Source: Streptomyces fradiae ATCC 10745 = DSM 40063
GTDB taxonomy: Bacteria; Actinomycetota; Actinomycetes; Streptomycetales; Streptomycetaceae
Assembly (NCBI RefSeq): GCF_008704425.1
Contig: NZ_CP023696.1
Span: forward strand, 6,240,501-6,304,500
Length of the DNA stretch: 64,000 nucleotides
Direction: 5' to 3'
Shown: one piece after another, positions 7,641-17,073 of the stretch
Layout of the letters: each line of letters begins with the position of its first letter
Numbering within the stretch: position 1 is the first letter of the stretch
Notes under the pieces: generated by a model
Seen by the model: the letters and a program-made list of their open reading frames with translations, nothing else
Told to the model about the DNA's origin: nothing
The model's database searches: none
Made by a program: the position numbers and the translations under genes

Positions 7641-10600
7641 TCAGCGCGGCCGCCGCGGGTTCGGCAGGTCGCCGGGCAGCGGCTCCAGCGGGTCGTCCGG
7701 GCCCGCCGCGACCCAGGCCACGCCCCCCGCCACGATCGACGGCGCCGCGTGGTGCGGGCGGCGGCGGGTCAGCCGCACGCTCACGTACGCGTCGGCGTCC
7801 GGCACGGGCAGGCGCAGCGCCCCGGCCAGCTCCCTGCCCCGCCGGTTGCCGCCCACGACCAGCACGCCCTCCTCCCGGAGCACGGCCGCCGCCTCCCGTA
7901 CCGTGCGGGCGTTGTCGCGACGCCTGGTCACGGCCCGCAGCGCCGCCTCGGGCACCGGCCGCTCCCGCACCCGCCGGAACAGCTCCGCCGTGCGGTCGGC
8001 CCCGGACGCGGGGGCCAGGATCGCCACGCGGTCCCGCTCGGGCAGGCGCAGCAGCAGGTTCTCCCGCAGCGGCGCGGAGCGGTGCAGCCACAGCACCGCC
8101 TCGCGGGCCTCCGTGGTCAGCGGCGACGGCGCGTCCCGGTTCACGGGCGCCACCGTCATGCCGGGCCGGGTCCGCAGCAGCCCCACCGACCAGCGGGCGT
8201 GCTCCTCGTCGGCCCGGACGAGCAGACAGATGCCGCTGTCCCAGATCTGGGGGAACGCCCAGTCGTGCCCCGACAGGAACAGCCGCAGCCGGAAACCCGG
8301 CAGCCCGGGGAACGACGCGCGCAGCTCCTGCTCCAGGAGAGCGCTGATCAGCGACTTCTCCCGCTCGTCCAGGTCGTTCGGGTCGTAGCGGCCGGTGCGC
8401 TCGGGGTCGAGCACCGAGTCGATCGACTTCCGCAGCGCGGCGGCCATGAGCCGCCCGTCCGGGTCGGCGTCTGCGAAGAGCCGCGCCGCCATCAGCAGTT
8501 CGGCGTCGTACGCCGACAGGTCGAGGCGCGGGGTGAGGACGAAGCACACGGCCCGGCCGCCCTCGGACACCTCGTGCACCCTGAACCCGGCGACCGGCCC
8601 GGCCCCGCCCGTTCTCCCGGCCTCATCGCGCTCCGCGCCCCCGTCGCGGCGCCGGGCCCGGTCGCCGCCCGGACCGCCGTCCCGCCTCCCGCCTCCCGCG
8701 CCGTCCCCGCCGAGCAGGGCGAACGCCTCGGGGGAGAGGCACACGGTCGAGTGGAACGGATAGTTCTCGGACAGCGACCGGAACTCCGCCGACCGCGTCA
8801 TGGCCACCGCGAGCCGGACGTTCAGCCCGGACGCGTCGATCCGCCCGCCGCGTTCCTCGACGGTCCCCGTGTGCACCGCGAGGCGCGCGGCGGGGCTGGC
8901 CCCGGCCGCCTCCAGCTCGTCGGGCAGCCACCGCGCCAGCCCCGTGACCAGCTCCCCGACCGGCGCTCCGGACGGCAGCACCGCCAGGCAGTGGGCCTCC
9001 TCGACCACCATCCGGTGGTCGGCCGGACCGATGGCACCCTCCCCCCGCGACATGGCGAGCGCGAGCGACAGGGCCCGCCCCGCCGCGATGTGGTCGCCGC
9101 CCGTGTCCAGGGCGACGATGGTGCGGGCCCCGTGCGTCCCCGCGTCCCCGCCGCCCGCCTCGGCCAGCAGCCGCCGGGCCTCCTCCCGGTCACCCTCCAG
9201 ATCCGCGGCGCCTGCCAGGTGACCGAGCGCCGTCCGCGCCGCCTCGCGGGCCTCGCCCAGGCGGCCCAGCCTGATCAGCGTCCGCGCCGTCCGGGTGAGG
9301 AGCAGCCCCTCGGCCCGCCGGTCGCCGCCCTCCGTCGCGTACTGGGCGCGCAGCGCCTCCTGCGCGGACAGCAGCTCCCCGTACCGCCCGGCCGTGGCCA
9401 GTGCCTCCTCCAGGGCCAGGAGGCCCCCGCGCATCAGCGGGTGGGGGACCGAGTCCGGGTAGCCGCCGAACGCCTCCAGCACCGCCCGCAACACCTCGCC
9501 GGTCCGGCCGAGCCGGGTGAGCGCGGCGGCCAGGTCGAGGGAGGCCGCCGCCACGCCGGCCCGGTCACCGTCCGTCCGGTACGCGTCGAGCGCCCTCCCC
9601 AGCAGGCCCTCGGCCTCCTCCAGAGCCCCCCGCGCCAGCGCCAGCCGACCGGCCAGCCGGTTGACGGGCCCGCGCAGCACGGCGTCCCGGTCCCACGAGC
9701 CCGCGGGCACCTCGCCGAGCGTCGAGGCCGCCTCGCCGTGCGCCCCGGCGGCGTACTGCGCCAGGGCCAGCGCGGCGGCGGCGCGGACCGCCGACCGCTC
9801 CGCCCCGGTGGGGCCCGCCTCGATCAGCGCCCGCGCGGCCTGCTCGAACCGGGAGCGGTACGGGGTCGACGCGCCGCGCGGGTGGAGGAGCAGCAGCAGG
9901 TCGGCGAGGTCCTCGGCCGGCGGTGTCCCGTCCCGGCCGGCGGTCGCCGCCACCGCCAGCGCGTTGCCGAGCCACACCGGCAGGGTGTGGTCGACGGCCG
10001 TCCCGGCGGCACGCACCCGCAGCTGGTCCGCCAGAGCGGAGTCCGGCCGGTCCTCCTCGTACAGCGCGGCGGCGGCGCTCAGGTGGTGGCGCGCGAGCCG
10101 GGTGGCGGCGCCGGAGGTCCGCGCCCCGGACGGGCCCCCGCCGGTGACGGCGCGGCGCACCCCCTCCGGCATCCGGTACACCCCGGCGCCCCGGGGCTCG
10201 AGCAGGCCGGCCGCCTCCAGCCGGGCGGGCATCTCGCGCCCCGCCTCGCCGTCGCCGAGCAGCGCCCAGCCTTCCGTGCGGGTCAGCTCGCCGGTGGGGA
10301 CGAGCGCGAAGAGGCGCAGCGCCTCCCGTTCGGCGGCCGGCAGGTGGCGCACCCGCAGCAGGAGCGTGTCGGCCTCGTCGTCCGCGGGGGCGGGCAGGTC
10401 GCGGACCATGCGGACCAGCTGGGGCAGCGGCGGCGCGGAGCCCGACGCGATCCAGGAGCCGAGGACCCGCAGCGTACGGGCCGACCACACGCGACCGGCC
10501 GTCATCTCCCGCAGGGCGGCGCGGTCCTCGCCGCCGCCGAGGCCGGCCCACGCGGCGATCACGTCCACCGCCTCCCCGGCCGTCAGATGCCCGAGCCGGT

Positions 10601-13043
10601 ACCGGGGGGCCACGTCCGGTTCGCGGGTCGTGGCGAGCACGGACAGCCCCGGCACCGCCGGCAGCAGGGCGGTCAGCCCGTCGGGGTCGGCCACGTCGTC
10701 CAGCACCAGCAGGACCCTTCGGTCGCCGACCGCTTCCCACAGCCCGGCGGCCAGCTCCCGAGCCGTGTGCGGTCCGGCGCCCGGCGGCGCCCCCAGCTCC
10801 GTCAGCAGCCGGTGCAGCGCCGCCTCGACCGGTACGGGATGGGCGCCGTAGCCGCGCAGGTCCGCGAAGTACCGCTCACCGGGGAAGCGGTGGGCCACGT
10901 GCAGCGCCAGCGCCGAGCGGCCCACGGCCGCCGTCGCGCCGGCGGCGGTCAGCCACACGACGCGGCCCGCCGGGTGGATGAGCCGGGAACGCACCGAATC
11001 GACGATGTCCGCCCGTCCGGCGAAGACCTCGGGAGGCGGCGGGAAGCCGCCCTCGACGCCGTCCGTCCCGGCCCGTGCCCCGTCCGGCGACCCGGCCTCG
11101 CCGCCGCCCTCGGACGCGGTGCTCCCCGCCTCCACCGGCCCACGGCTCGCGCCGTCCGCCGCCGGGTCCCGCGCGCCTCGCGCCGCGTCCGGCGCGTCCA
11201 CGCCCGGCGCGTCCACGCGTGGCGCGGCGTCCATGCTCGACGCGTTCACGCGCAGCGCACCCGAGTCCCGGGCGCCCACGTCCCGCGCCTCCGCGCCGCC
11301 GTCACCGGGCGCGCCCCGGCCGGCTCCGACGGGAGCCCCGCCGCCCGGTTCCGCGAGGCCCAGCAGCTCCAGCGTCTGCCGGGACGCGCGGGCGAACGCC
11401 GCCCGCTCGGCGGCCAGTTCCCGCGGGCCGGCGGTGTCGTACGCGACCGAGCGCAGCCCCGGCCGGCCGCCGCTCCGGGACGCGACATGGCGGTCGAGGG
11501 CCTGGTGCACCCGCCACGCCTCGTGCGCGGGCAGCCGTTCCCGCAGCACCGCCCTCACCTCCTCGGACAGCACCAGCTCCAGCGAGCCGTCGGCCCCGGC
11601 GGGCGGCACCAGCTCGAACAGGCCGCTCGTCACGGCCTCCGCCACGTCCGCGGTGGTCGCGTCGGGCACCAGCTCACGGCGGATCACGTGCAGCAGCCGC
11701 AGACTCAGCCGGTCGAACGGCGCGCACAGCACCCCGAGCCGCACCGCGCGGGGGGAGGCCGTGCGGAGGAAGCCCCGCGCCGCCGCGGCGGACGACGGCG
11801 CCGCCGTACGCGGCCGGGGGCGGCCGGACAGCCGGCCGCCGGGCGGGACCAGCACGGCCGTGCACCCCTCGGGGGCGCCGCGCATCGCCGCCCGCGACCA
11901 CCGGTCCAGCGAGTGCGGCGACAGCGACAGCACCGGAACGGGCAGCCACCCGTCGCCGTCCCCGGCCCCGTCCCTCACCCCGGACCCCGGCCCCGTCCCG
12001 GCCCCGGCTCCCGTACCGGCCGGCCCGACGGCGGCGCCCCCGCGCGCTCCGTCGGACGGGGAGCCGGGGCCGCCGGGGGCCGCGAGACCGAGGGCGGGCG
12101 GCGCCTCGTGCGGGACGCGGCTGCGGTGGGCACCGGGCGCCGCCGGGGTGAACCGGACCGTGGGGAGGTCCAGCCCGCCCCGCCGCCACAGCTTCGTCGG
12201 GAGCGGGTTCAGCAGCGCCGTCGGCGTGGTCGCCGCCCATTCCCGCAGCAGCATCCACACGGCGGCGCCCCGCCACGGCCCGGCCGCGCAGTCGGACACG
12301 ACGACGACCAGCCGCCGGCCGTCCGCCTGCCGCAGCTGGCCCAGCGGCCGCGGGGCCCCGGCGTCGTCGAACAGCAGGTCCCGCACCTGAAGCGTGCGGA
12401 AGGCGCCCAGCCGGTCGAGGACGCCGGTGAAGTCGTCCAGGGTCTCCTCCCACACCCGCATGCCGGGGGAGCGGTCGACGACCAGCGTCAGGTCGAACCA
12501 CCGCTCGGGGGCCGCCGAGAACACGGGGAGCAGCTCACCGCTGCGCGCGTAGCCGTCCACGGTCGCGTCGATGTCCAGCGTGCCGCGCCGGCCCTCCGGC
12601 CACGGACGCTTCCACGGCCGCAGTGCCCGCGTCACCTCCAGCGCGCGCGGCAACCCCGTCGCGCGCGGCGCGGCGACCGCGTGGCCGCGCACCCGCGTGC
12701 CCGCCCCCGCCAGCCGCTCGTGCAGCTCCCGCGCCCCGGCACGGGGCGCGGCGGTCGCACCCGGCACCACCGGAGCCGGCGTCCGGGTCCCCGGCCCGCC
12801 ACGGGGCGCCGTGTCCCCCGCGGCGGGCGGCGGGGCCGCGTCCCCCGGCTCCTCGGGCGGCACCGGCCCGGCCGCCGGCGCGGGGCCGGACGGCCGGTCC
12901 CCCGCCATGGCGGCGGCCAGCCACAGGGCCTCCGCCAGCCCCGTCCCGTCCAGCGCGCCGCCCGCGCCCGGCCCGCCCGCCGGGTCCGCACCCGGAACGG
13001 CCGCGCGGAGCGCGGACAGCACCCGGCCCAGGGCGTCAGACAC
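7641..13043 (-). CDS. Giant conflict-system protein: SAV_2336/vWA-like, NB-ARC, TPR, cyclase-like and NaeI-like domains
   Basis: Protein of 1800 residues, last gene of the operon. Approximate domains: N-terminal SAV_2336-type/vWA-like region (150-560) with VVDRSPGM resembling the metal-binding DxSxG motif; low-complexity linker; NB-ARC-type NTPase (670-950) with Walker B LLVLDDV but a P-loop reading GATAAVGRS, arginine replacing lysine; helical TPR-like repeats (1000-1300); a nucleotide-cyclase-like segment (1305-1450); and a C-terminal NaeI-endonuclease-like domain (about 1510-1795) with TGRYDPNDLDEREK, RWSVGLLRT and ELFRRV. The NaeI catalytic Asp-x-Lys is not visible in the matching segment. 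GTG 13043 overlaps the ATPase gene by eight bases. It probably scaffolds or senses within the ternary system. Confidence 0.8.
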   Translation of the reverse strand: MSDALGRVLSALRAAVPGADPAGGPGAGGALDGTGLAEALWLAAAMAGDRPSGPAPAAGPVPPEEPGDAAPPPAAGDTAPRGGPGTRTPAPVVPGATAAPRAGARELHERLAGAGTRVRGHAVAAPRATGLPRALEVTRALRPWKRPWPEGRRGTLDIDATVDGYARSGELLPVFSAAPERWFDLTLVVDRSPGMRVWEETLDDFTGVLDRLGAFRTLQVRDLLFDDAGAPRPLGQLRQADGRRLVVVVSDCAAGPWRGAAVWMLLREWAATTPTALLNPLPTKLWRRGGLDLPTVRFTPAAPGAHRSRVPHEAPPALGLAAPGGPGSPSDGARGGAAVGPAGTGAGAGTGPGSGVRDGAGDGDGWLPVPVLSLSPHSLDRWSRAAMRGAPEGCTAVLVPPGGRLSGRPRPRTAAPSSAAAARGFLRTASPRAVRLGVLCAPFDRLSLRLLHVIRRELVPDATTADVAEAVTSGLFELVPPAGADGSLELVLSEEVRAVLRERLPAHEAWRVHQALDRHVASRSGGRPGLRSVAYDTAGPRELAAERAAFARASRQTLELLGLAEPGGGAPVGAGRGAPGDGGAEARDVGARDSGALRVNASSMDAAPRVDAPGVDAPDAARGARDPAADGASRGPVEAGSTASEGGGEAGSPDGARAGTDGVEGGFPPPPEVFAGRADIVDSVRSRLIHPAGRVVWLTAAGATAAVGRSALALHVAHRFPGERYFADLRGYGAHPVPVEAALHRLLTELGAPPGAGPHTARELAAGLWEAVGDRRVLLVLDDVADPDGLTALLPAVPGLSVLATTREPDVAPRYRLGHLTAGEAVDVIAAWAGLGGGEDRAALREMTAGRVWSARTLRVLGSWIASGSAPPLPQLVRMVRDLPAPADDEADTLLLRVRHLPAAEREALRLFALVPTGELTRTEGWALLGDGEAGREMPARLEAAGLLEPRGAGVYRMPEGVRRAVTGGGPSGARTSGAATRLARHHLSAAAALYEEDRPDSALADQLRVRAAGTAVDHTLPVWLGNALAVAATAGRDGTPPAEDLADLLLLLHPRGASTPYRSRFEQAARALIEAGPTGAERSAVRAAAALALAQYAAGAHGEAASTLGEVPAGSWDRDAVLRGPVNRLAGRLALARGALEEAEGLLGRALDAYRTDGDRAGVAAASLDLAAALTRLGRTGEVLRAVLEAFGGYPDSVPHPLMRGGLLALEEALATAGRYGELLSAQEALRAQYATEGGDRRAEGLLLTRTARTLIRLGRLGEAREAARTALGHLAGAADLEGDREEARRLLAEAGGGDAGTHGARTIVALDTGGDHIAAGRALSLALAMSRGEGAIGPADHRMVVEEAHCLAVLPSGAPVGELVTGLARWLPDELEAAGASPAARLAVHTGTVEERGGRIDASGLNVRLAVAMTRSAEFRSLSENYPFHSTVCLSPEAFALLGGDGAGGGRRDGGPGGDRARRRDGGAERDEAGRTGGAGPVAGFRVHEVSEGGRAVCFVLTPRLDLSAYDAELLMAARLFADADPDGRLMAAALRKSIDSVLDPERTGRYDPNDLDEREKSLISALLEQELRASFPGLPGFRLRLFLSGHDWAFPQIWDSGICLLVRADEEHARWSVGLLRTRPGMTVAPVNRDAPSPLTTEAREAVLWLHRSAPLRENLLLRLPERDRVAILAPASGADRTAELFRRVRERPVPEAALRAVTRRRDNARTVREAAAVLREEGVLVVGGNRRGRELAGALRLPVPDADAYVSVRLTRRRPHHAAPSIVAGGVAWVAAGPDDPLEPLPGDLPNPRRPR

Positions 13044-13971
13044 GGGACAGCTCCCGCAGCAGCAGGTCGACGACGGCCTGCCGCCGCTCACCCTCGGGCG
13101 CCCCGTCACCGGTCAGCAGGTGCACGGCGTTGAGAAGCTGGTCCACGGCGAGGCTCTCCCCGCCGGCCAGCCGCTCCACGAACGCGCCCACCAGCTCCCC
13201 GGCCGCCTCCGAACCCGCCGCGTCGGCGCCCAGATGCGCGGCGACGACCCGCAGCAGCGTCTCCGGCGTCGGCATCGGCATCGTGAAGCGGATGCAGCGG
13301 CGCAGGAACGCCGCCGGGAAGTCCCGCTCGCCGTTGCTGGTCATCACGATGAACGGGAACTCGGTGCACTGCACCCGGCCCCGTGTCACCTCGTGGCGCG
13401 CGTCGCCGCCCCACTCCCGCACGGCCACCACGTCCCTGCCGTACCGGGCCAGCTCCGGGATCTCGAACTCGCCCCGCTCCAGCACGTCCAGCAGATCGCT
13501 CGGCAGGTCCAGATCGCTCTTGTCGATCTCGTCGACGAGCAGCGCACGCGGCCGGGGCGACGGCAGCAGCGCCGTCCCCAGGGGGCCCATCCGCAGGAAC
13601 GGCGCGATGTCGTCGCCGCCTCCCGCCCCCTCCAGCCGCTGCGCGTGGATCCGGCCCAGGGCGTCGTACCGGTACAGGGCCTCCGACAGACCGCTGCGGG
13701 ACGTGATGTGCCAGCGCAGCACCGGCCCCAGCTCCAGCTCCGCCGCGACCTGCTCGATCACCGTCGACTTGCCGGACCCGGCCGGACCGGTCAGCAGCAG
13801 CGGTCTGCGCAGCAGCAGCGCCGCGTTCACCGCCTCCACCAGACCGGGAGGCGGCACGAACCGCTCGTGCAGGGACGGGCGCGGGAACACCCGCCACGGC
13901 GGCGGCGGGGCCAGCTCCACCCGCTCGCGCGGCGCGCCGCCGGTACCCGAGTAGAACGGCTGCCAGGTCAT
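13036..13971 (-). CDS. MoxR-type AAA+ ATPase
   Basis: Cytoplasmic AAA+ ATPase of 311 residues. It shows Walker A GPAGSGKST (Lys68), Walker B ALLVDEIDKSD, sensor 1 IVMTSN and an arginine-finger-like FLRRC. MoxR ATPases work as chaperones with vWA-domain proteins, and in ternary vWA-MoxR-VMAP systems they are proposed to control effector assembly. The start at 13971 overlaps the stop of the caspase-VMAP gene (ATGA), and its own end overlaps the next gene, so all are translationally coupled. A short N-terminal segment before the ATPase core is rich in Pro and aromatic residues, as is common for this subclass. Confidence 0.9.
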   Translation of the reverse strand: MTWQPFYSGTGGAPRERVELAPPPPWRVFPRPSLHERFVPPPGLVEAVNAALLLRRPLLLTGPAGSGKSTVIEQVAAELELGPVLRWHITSRSGLSEALYRYDALGRIHAQRLEGAGGGDDIAPFLRMGPLGTALLPSPRPRALLVDEIDKSDLDLPSDLLDVLERGEFEIPELARYGRDVVAVREWGGDARHEVTRGRVQCTEFPFIVMTSNGERDFPAAFLRRCIRFTMPMPTPETLLRVVAAHLGADAAGSEAAGELVGAFVERLAGGESLAVDQLLNAVHLLTGDGAPEGERRQAVVDLLLRELSRV

Positions 13972-16034
13972 GCGGGACTCTCCCCATCCGTCGCGTACTG
14001 TTCGAACCACCTGCAGAACTCCAGCCACTCCGCGTCGTCCCACACGGTGCGCAGCCGGGCCAGGTGCCCCCGTCCCGGCCTCCCGGCGGACCGGTCCGCC
14101 GGACCGCCCCACCCGTCCCGGTAGGCCCGGCAGAACTCGCCCGGCAGCAGGTGCCAGTGGGCGTCCAGATAGCGGCGTGCCTCGTCCGGGACGCGGTGCG
14201 CCTCGTCGTCCGGCCACAGCACGATCGGCGAGGACGCCAGCAGCGTCTCCAGCATGTCGCGCAGGTGCGCCGGCCGGTGCTCCAGTGCCACCGCGCGCGT
14301 GCGCGGGCCGCCGAGCAGCCGCTCGCGGAGCTCGCGCACCTGCCGGGTGTCGGACTCGCCGAGCCATTCCAGCCGGGTGCCCCCGGGGCCGGACTCCAGG
14401 GCGCTCAGCGTCCTGCGCGCGTGGTCGTTGATCCACCACAGGTGCTCGGGGGGCCGGATGCGGTCGCTCCACCGCAGCACGACATCGTGCTCGGCACCCA
14501 GCCGCATCCCGAAGTCGGTCTCCTCGGGCCGCCACTGCACCAGCAGGGGCGCCGGGGCCGCGACCTCCACCCGGCGCAGCGGCACGTCCATCCGGGCCGC
14601 GAGCCGCGAAGCCCACCGCAGCGCCGCGCCCAGCTGCCGCTCCACACCGGCCCGGTCCGGGCTGCACGCGAACTCCTCGCGGTCCCGCACCTCCCCGTCG
14701 TCCAGCAGCCACGCCTCAAGCGACTCGGGCCATTCGTCGCCGACCGCCGCGTGCAGGCTCACCACGAGCCGCAGCCGCATGTCCCGCCTCCGGTCGGCCA
14801 GCCGGTCGAACGCGTCGTTCAGGTCGATCAGCGCGCCTATCCCGGCCGCCCAGCCGCGCAGCTCGGGCGTCTGCGGGCCCACGCCCGTCTCGTGCGCCAG
14901 CAGCGCCACGAAGTCGACCAGCGGCGCGACCCGCCGCCGGCCCGCCAGCGGCGCCCGCAGCAGCAGGTACTCGACGGCGTCGCGCAGCAGGTCGGTGCCG
15001 GACGACGCCGGCGGGGACTCCACGGGCCCCGGGCAGGCCGCGGTGAACGTCCGCCGCAGCACGCTCGACGTGAGCGGCGTCCCCGGCCAGGAGCCGAGCA
15101 GCCCGACCGTCCGCGCCCCGGTGTCCAGCGCGTCCACCACGTCCAGCGCCCACTGCCGCGCCGGCGACCACGGGGCCGCCGCGAGGCCGTCCCGCACCTT
15201 CGCGACGTCCGGCGCCGACGTCACCGAGGCGGGGAGCAGCGACTCGTCCACCGCCCGCACGGCCCGTGCCAGCTCCTGCGCCCCCACCGGTCCGAGCAGC
15301 GAGCCGGCGGCGGCCGGGTGCCGCGCGTTGCGGGCCAGCCACAGAGGGCCGGGGGCGAACCGCGAACCGTCGAACTCGGCCCGCAGGATCGTCTGCCCCA
15401 CCGTGCCGCCGTCGCCGCGCACCGCCTCCACCACGGCCTCCGGCGCCAGGGTCCCGCCCGCCGACGGCAGCCCCTCCCGGAGGACCTTCACCAGCGTCCG
15501 GCTGAAGCGCAGTCCGTACGCCTCCTCCGCCGCGCCCGAACCCATCAGCAGGGACAGGCGCGTGTCGCCCTGGCGGATGCCGTTGGCGACGGACTTCAGA
15601 TCCGGCACCGCGTTCCCCGCGTGGCAGGTGTCCACGATGGCGATGACCCCGGCCAGGCCCTGCGTGTCCAGCGCCTGTGCCAGCAGGGCCCCCACGTCGA
15701 CCGCCGTCAGCGGGGACTCCGCCCGTGAGTCGCCCGCCATGAAGTGCAGCCCCGTCCCCGAGGCCATGCCGTGCCCGAGCAGCGCCACCACCAGCACCGC
15801 GCCCGCGTCGCCGGCGGCGAGCGCCGCCGCCCGGACCGCCGCCTCCACGTCCGCCCGGGTCACCCTCCCGCCGCACAGCAGCGACGCCCTGCCCGGCGGG
15901 TCCTTCTCGCAGCCGCCCGCCCACGGCGCGGTCAGCGTGTCGTGCAGCGCACCGGCCGCCTCCTCCAGTCCGTCCAGCAGCCCCAGGTCGGGACACTGCG
16001 CCCCGATCACCAGGGCGTGCCGGGGGCCGGTCAT
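13968..16034 (-). CDS. Caspase-like protease fused to VMAP C-terminal domain
   Basis: Protein of 688 residues. Residues 1-240 form a caspase-like (clan CD) peptidase with the dyad His88 in LLGHG and Cys137 in VDTCHAG. A middle helical region follows, and the C-terminal 250 residues read like the vWA-MoxR-associated protein (VMAP) domain, with VAAPAPLLVQWRPEE, LRWSDRI and WWINDHARR. In such systems the N-terminal domain is the effector and VMAP connects it to the MoxR/vWA switch; activation would cause proteolysis and probably cell death or dormancy in response to invaders. ATG 16034 overlaps the upstream stop (ATGA). An unrelated metacaspase is less likely given the MoxR neighbour. Confidence 0.85.
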   Translation of the reverse strand: MTGPRHALVIGAQCPDLGLLDGLEEAAGALHDTLTAPWAGGCEKDPPGRASLLCGGRVTRADVEAAVRAAALAAGDAGAVLVVALLGHGMASGTGLHFMAGDSRAESPLTAVDVGALLAQALDTQGLAGVIAIVDTCHAGNAVPDLKSVANGIRQGDTRLSLLMGSGAAEEAYGLRFSRTLVKVLREGLPSAGGTLAPEAVVEAVRGDGGTVGQTILRAEFDGSRFAPGPLWLARNARHPAAAGSLLGPVGAQELARAVRAVDESLLPASVTSAPDVAKVRDGLAAAPWSPARQWALDVVDALDTGARTVGLLGSWPGTPLTSSVLRRTFTAACPGPVESPPASSGTDLLRDAVEYLLLRAPLAGRRRVAPLVDFVALLAHETGVGPQTPELRGWAAGIGALIDLNDAFDRLADRRRDMRLRLVVSLHAAVGDEWPESLEAWLLDDGEVRDREEFACSPDRAGVERQLGAALRWASRLAARMDVPLRRVEVAAPAPLLVQWRPEETDFGMRLGAEHDVVLRWSDRIRPPEHLWWINDHARRTLSALESGPGGTRLEWLGESDTRQVRELRERLLGGPRTRAVALEHRPAHLRDMLETLLASSPIVLWPDDEAHRVPDEARRYLDAHWHLLPGEFCRAYRDGWGGPADRSAGRPGRGHLARLRTVWDDAEWLEFCRWFEQYATDGESPA

Positions 16035-17002
16035 GATCCGGGGGCGGCGGTCAGGGCCTCGACGAGCGGACCCGCCACGGCGGCCTGCGCCAGGTACTTG
16101 GCGGCCGGGTGCACCCACGCGCCGTCCGAGTCGACCCGGCTGCTCACCGGCCGGACCGATGACGCGTTGGGCCGTACGAACTCCTCCAGCCGGGGCCGGG
16201 CGGCCACCAGGTCGTCGCGGTCCCAGAAGTTGAGCCACCGGCCCACGCACGCCGGGGCGCTCACCGGCTGCGGACGCACCCGCGGCAGCACCGCCGTGCG
16301 CGTGCCCAGCGGAGACCCGAGCGTGATCAGCAGGGGCACCTCGCCCCGGTGGGCGTGGAGGGTCTCCAGCGCGACGACCGTGCCCAGCGAGTGCGCCACC
16401 ACCACCGTCGGCCCGTCGCCGTCGAGGCAGCCGGCGACCCTGCCGCGGATCCGCGCGTCGAGGGGCACCCCGTCGCCGCAGGGCTCCGCCCGGTTGAGGT
16501 AGCGGGCGACCTGGCCGAGCATGCCCGCCGTGACCCGGGCGCTCAGCCAGCCGCCGACCGACCGCAGTCCGGGCAGCGACAGCAGGGTCGTCAGCGCGTT
16601 CGCCACGTGCCGTCCCGGCGCTCCCACACCCTGCGCGCCGCCGGGCGGGACGAGCTGCGCGCGGGCGTGCCGCAGCACCCTGGCCTCGCCCTCGTCGAGA
16701 GCCGGGTCGGCCAGCCTCTCGTCGATCGCTTCCACGAGCAGTCCCGCGACCAGTTCCTCGTCGTCCCGGACCCCAGCCACCGGCGCCGCGGCGCCCGTGC
16801 CCTGTGCGCCGGCCGTGTGGAACAGGTCGCCGTAGTAGGCGAACCGCGCGTCGGCGGCCCAGCCGCCGGTCAGGCCCGACAGGCTGCGCGAGTGGCCGGC
16901 CGCGCGGGCGCCGTGCGCCACCGCCTCTAACCACTCCCGCAGTTCGGCCTCGGCGTCCCGGGGACCGCCGATGCCGTGGACGAACACCAGACGCGGCTTC
17001 AT
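16031..17002 (-). CDS. Alpha/beta-hydrolase (lipase/esterase-like), first gene of the conflict operon
   Basis: Protein of 323 residues with the alpha/beta-hydrolase pattern: LVFVHGIGG near the N-terminus, nucleophile Ser205 in AHSLG, and plausible triad partners Asp in NFWDRDD and His in WVHPAAKYL. No signal peptide, so the enzyme is cytoplasmic. It resembles PGAP1/lipase-like hydrolases acting on lipid esters, but the substrate is unknown. Start ATG 17002; its end overlaps the caspase gene by four bases, so it belongs to the same transcript. Codon 25 (16930-16928) is TTA, which should make translation of this leading gene dependent on bldA tRNA. Could be a second effector (phospholipase) beside the caspase. 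Confidence 0.8.
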   Translation of the reverse strand: MKPRLVFVHGIGGPRDAEAELREWLEAVAHGARAAGHSRSLSGLTGGWAADARFAYYGDLFHTAGAQGTGAAAPVAGVRDDEELVAGLLVEAIDERLADPALDEGEARVLRHARAQLVPPGGAQGVGAPGRHVANALTTLLSLPGLRSVGGWLSARVTAGMLGQVARYLNRAEPCGDGVPLDARIRGRVAGCLDGDGPTVVVAHSLGTVVALETLHAHRGEVPLLITLGSPLGTRTAVLPRVRPQPVSAPACVGRWLNFWDRDDLVAARPRLEEFVRPNASSVRPVSSRVDSDGAWVHPAAKYLAQAAVAGPLVEALTAAPGS

Positions 17003-17073
17003 CGTTCCCCCCTTTCCTCGTCGTCGAGTTCGGAGAACGATCTTTTCGTGTCCGCACGGAGCCCGGCAACCCC

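Noticed and set aside
7605..13133. Very long plus-strand open frame of about 1840 codons opposite the conflict protein
   Set aside because: It is a GC-bias shadow: Arg/Gly/Pro/His-rich, no domain or ribosome site, while the minus strand has recognisable domains.
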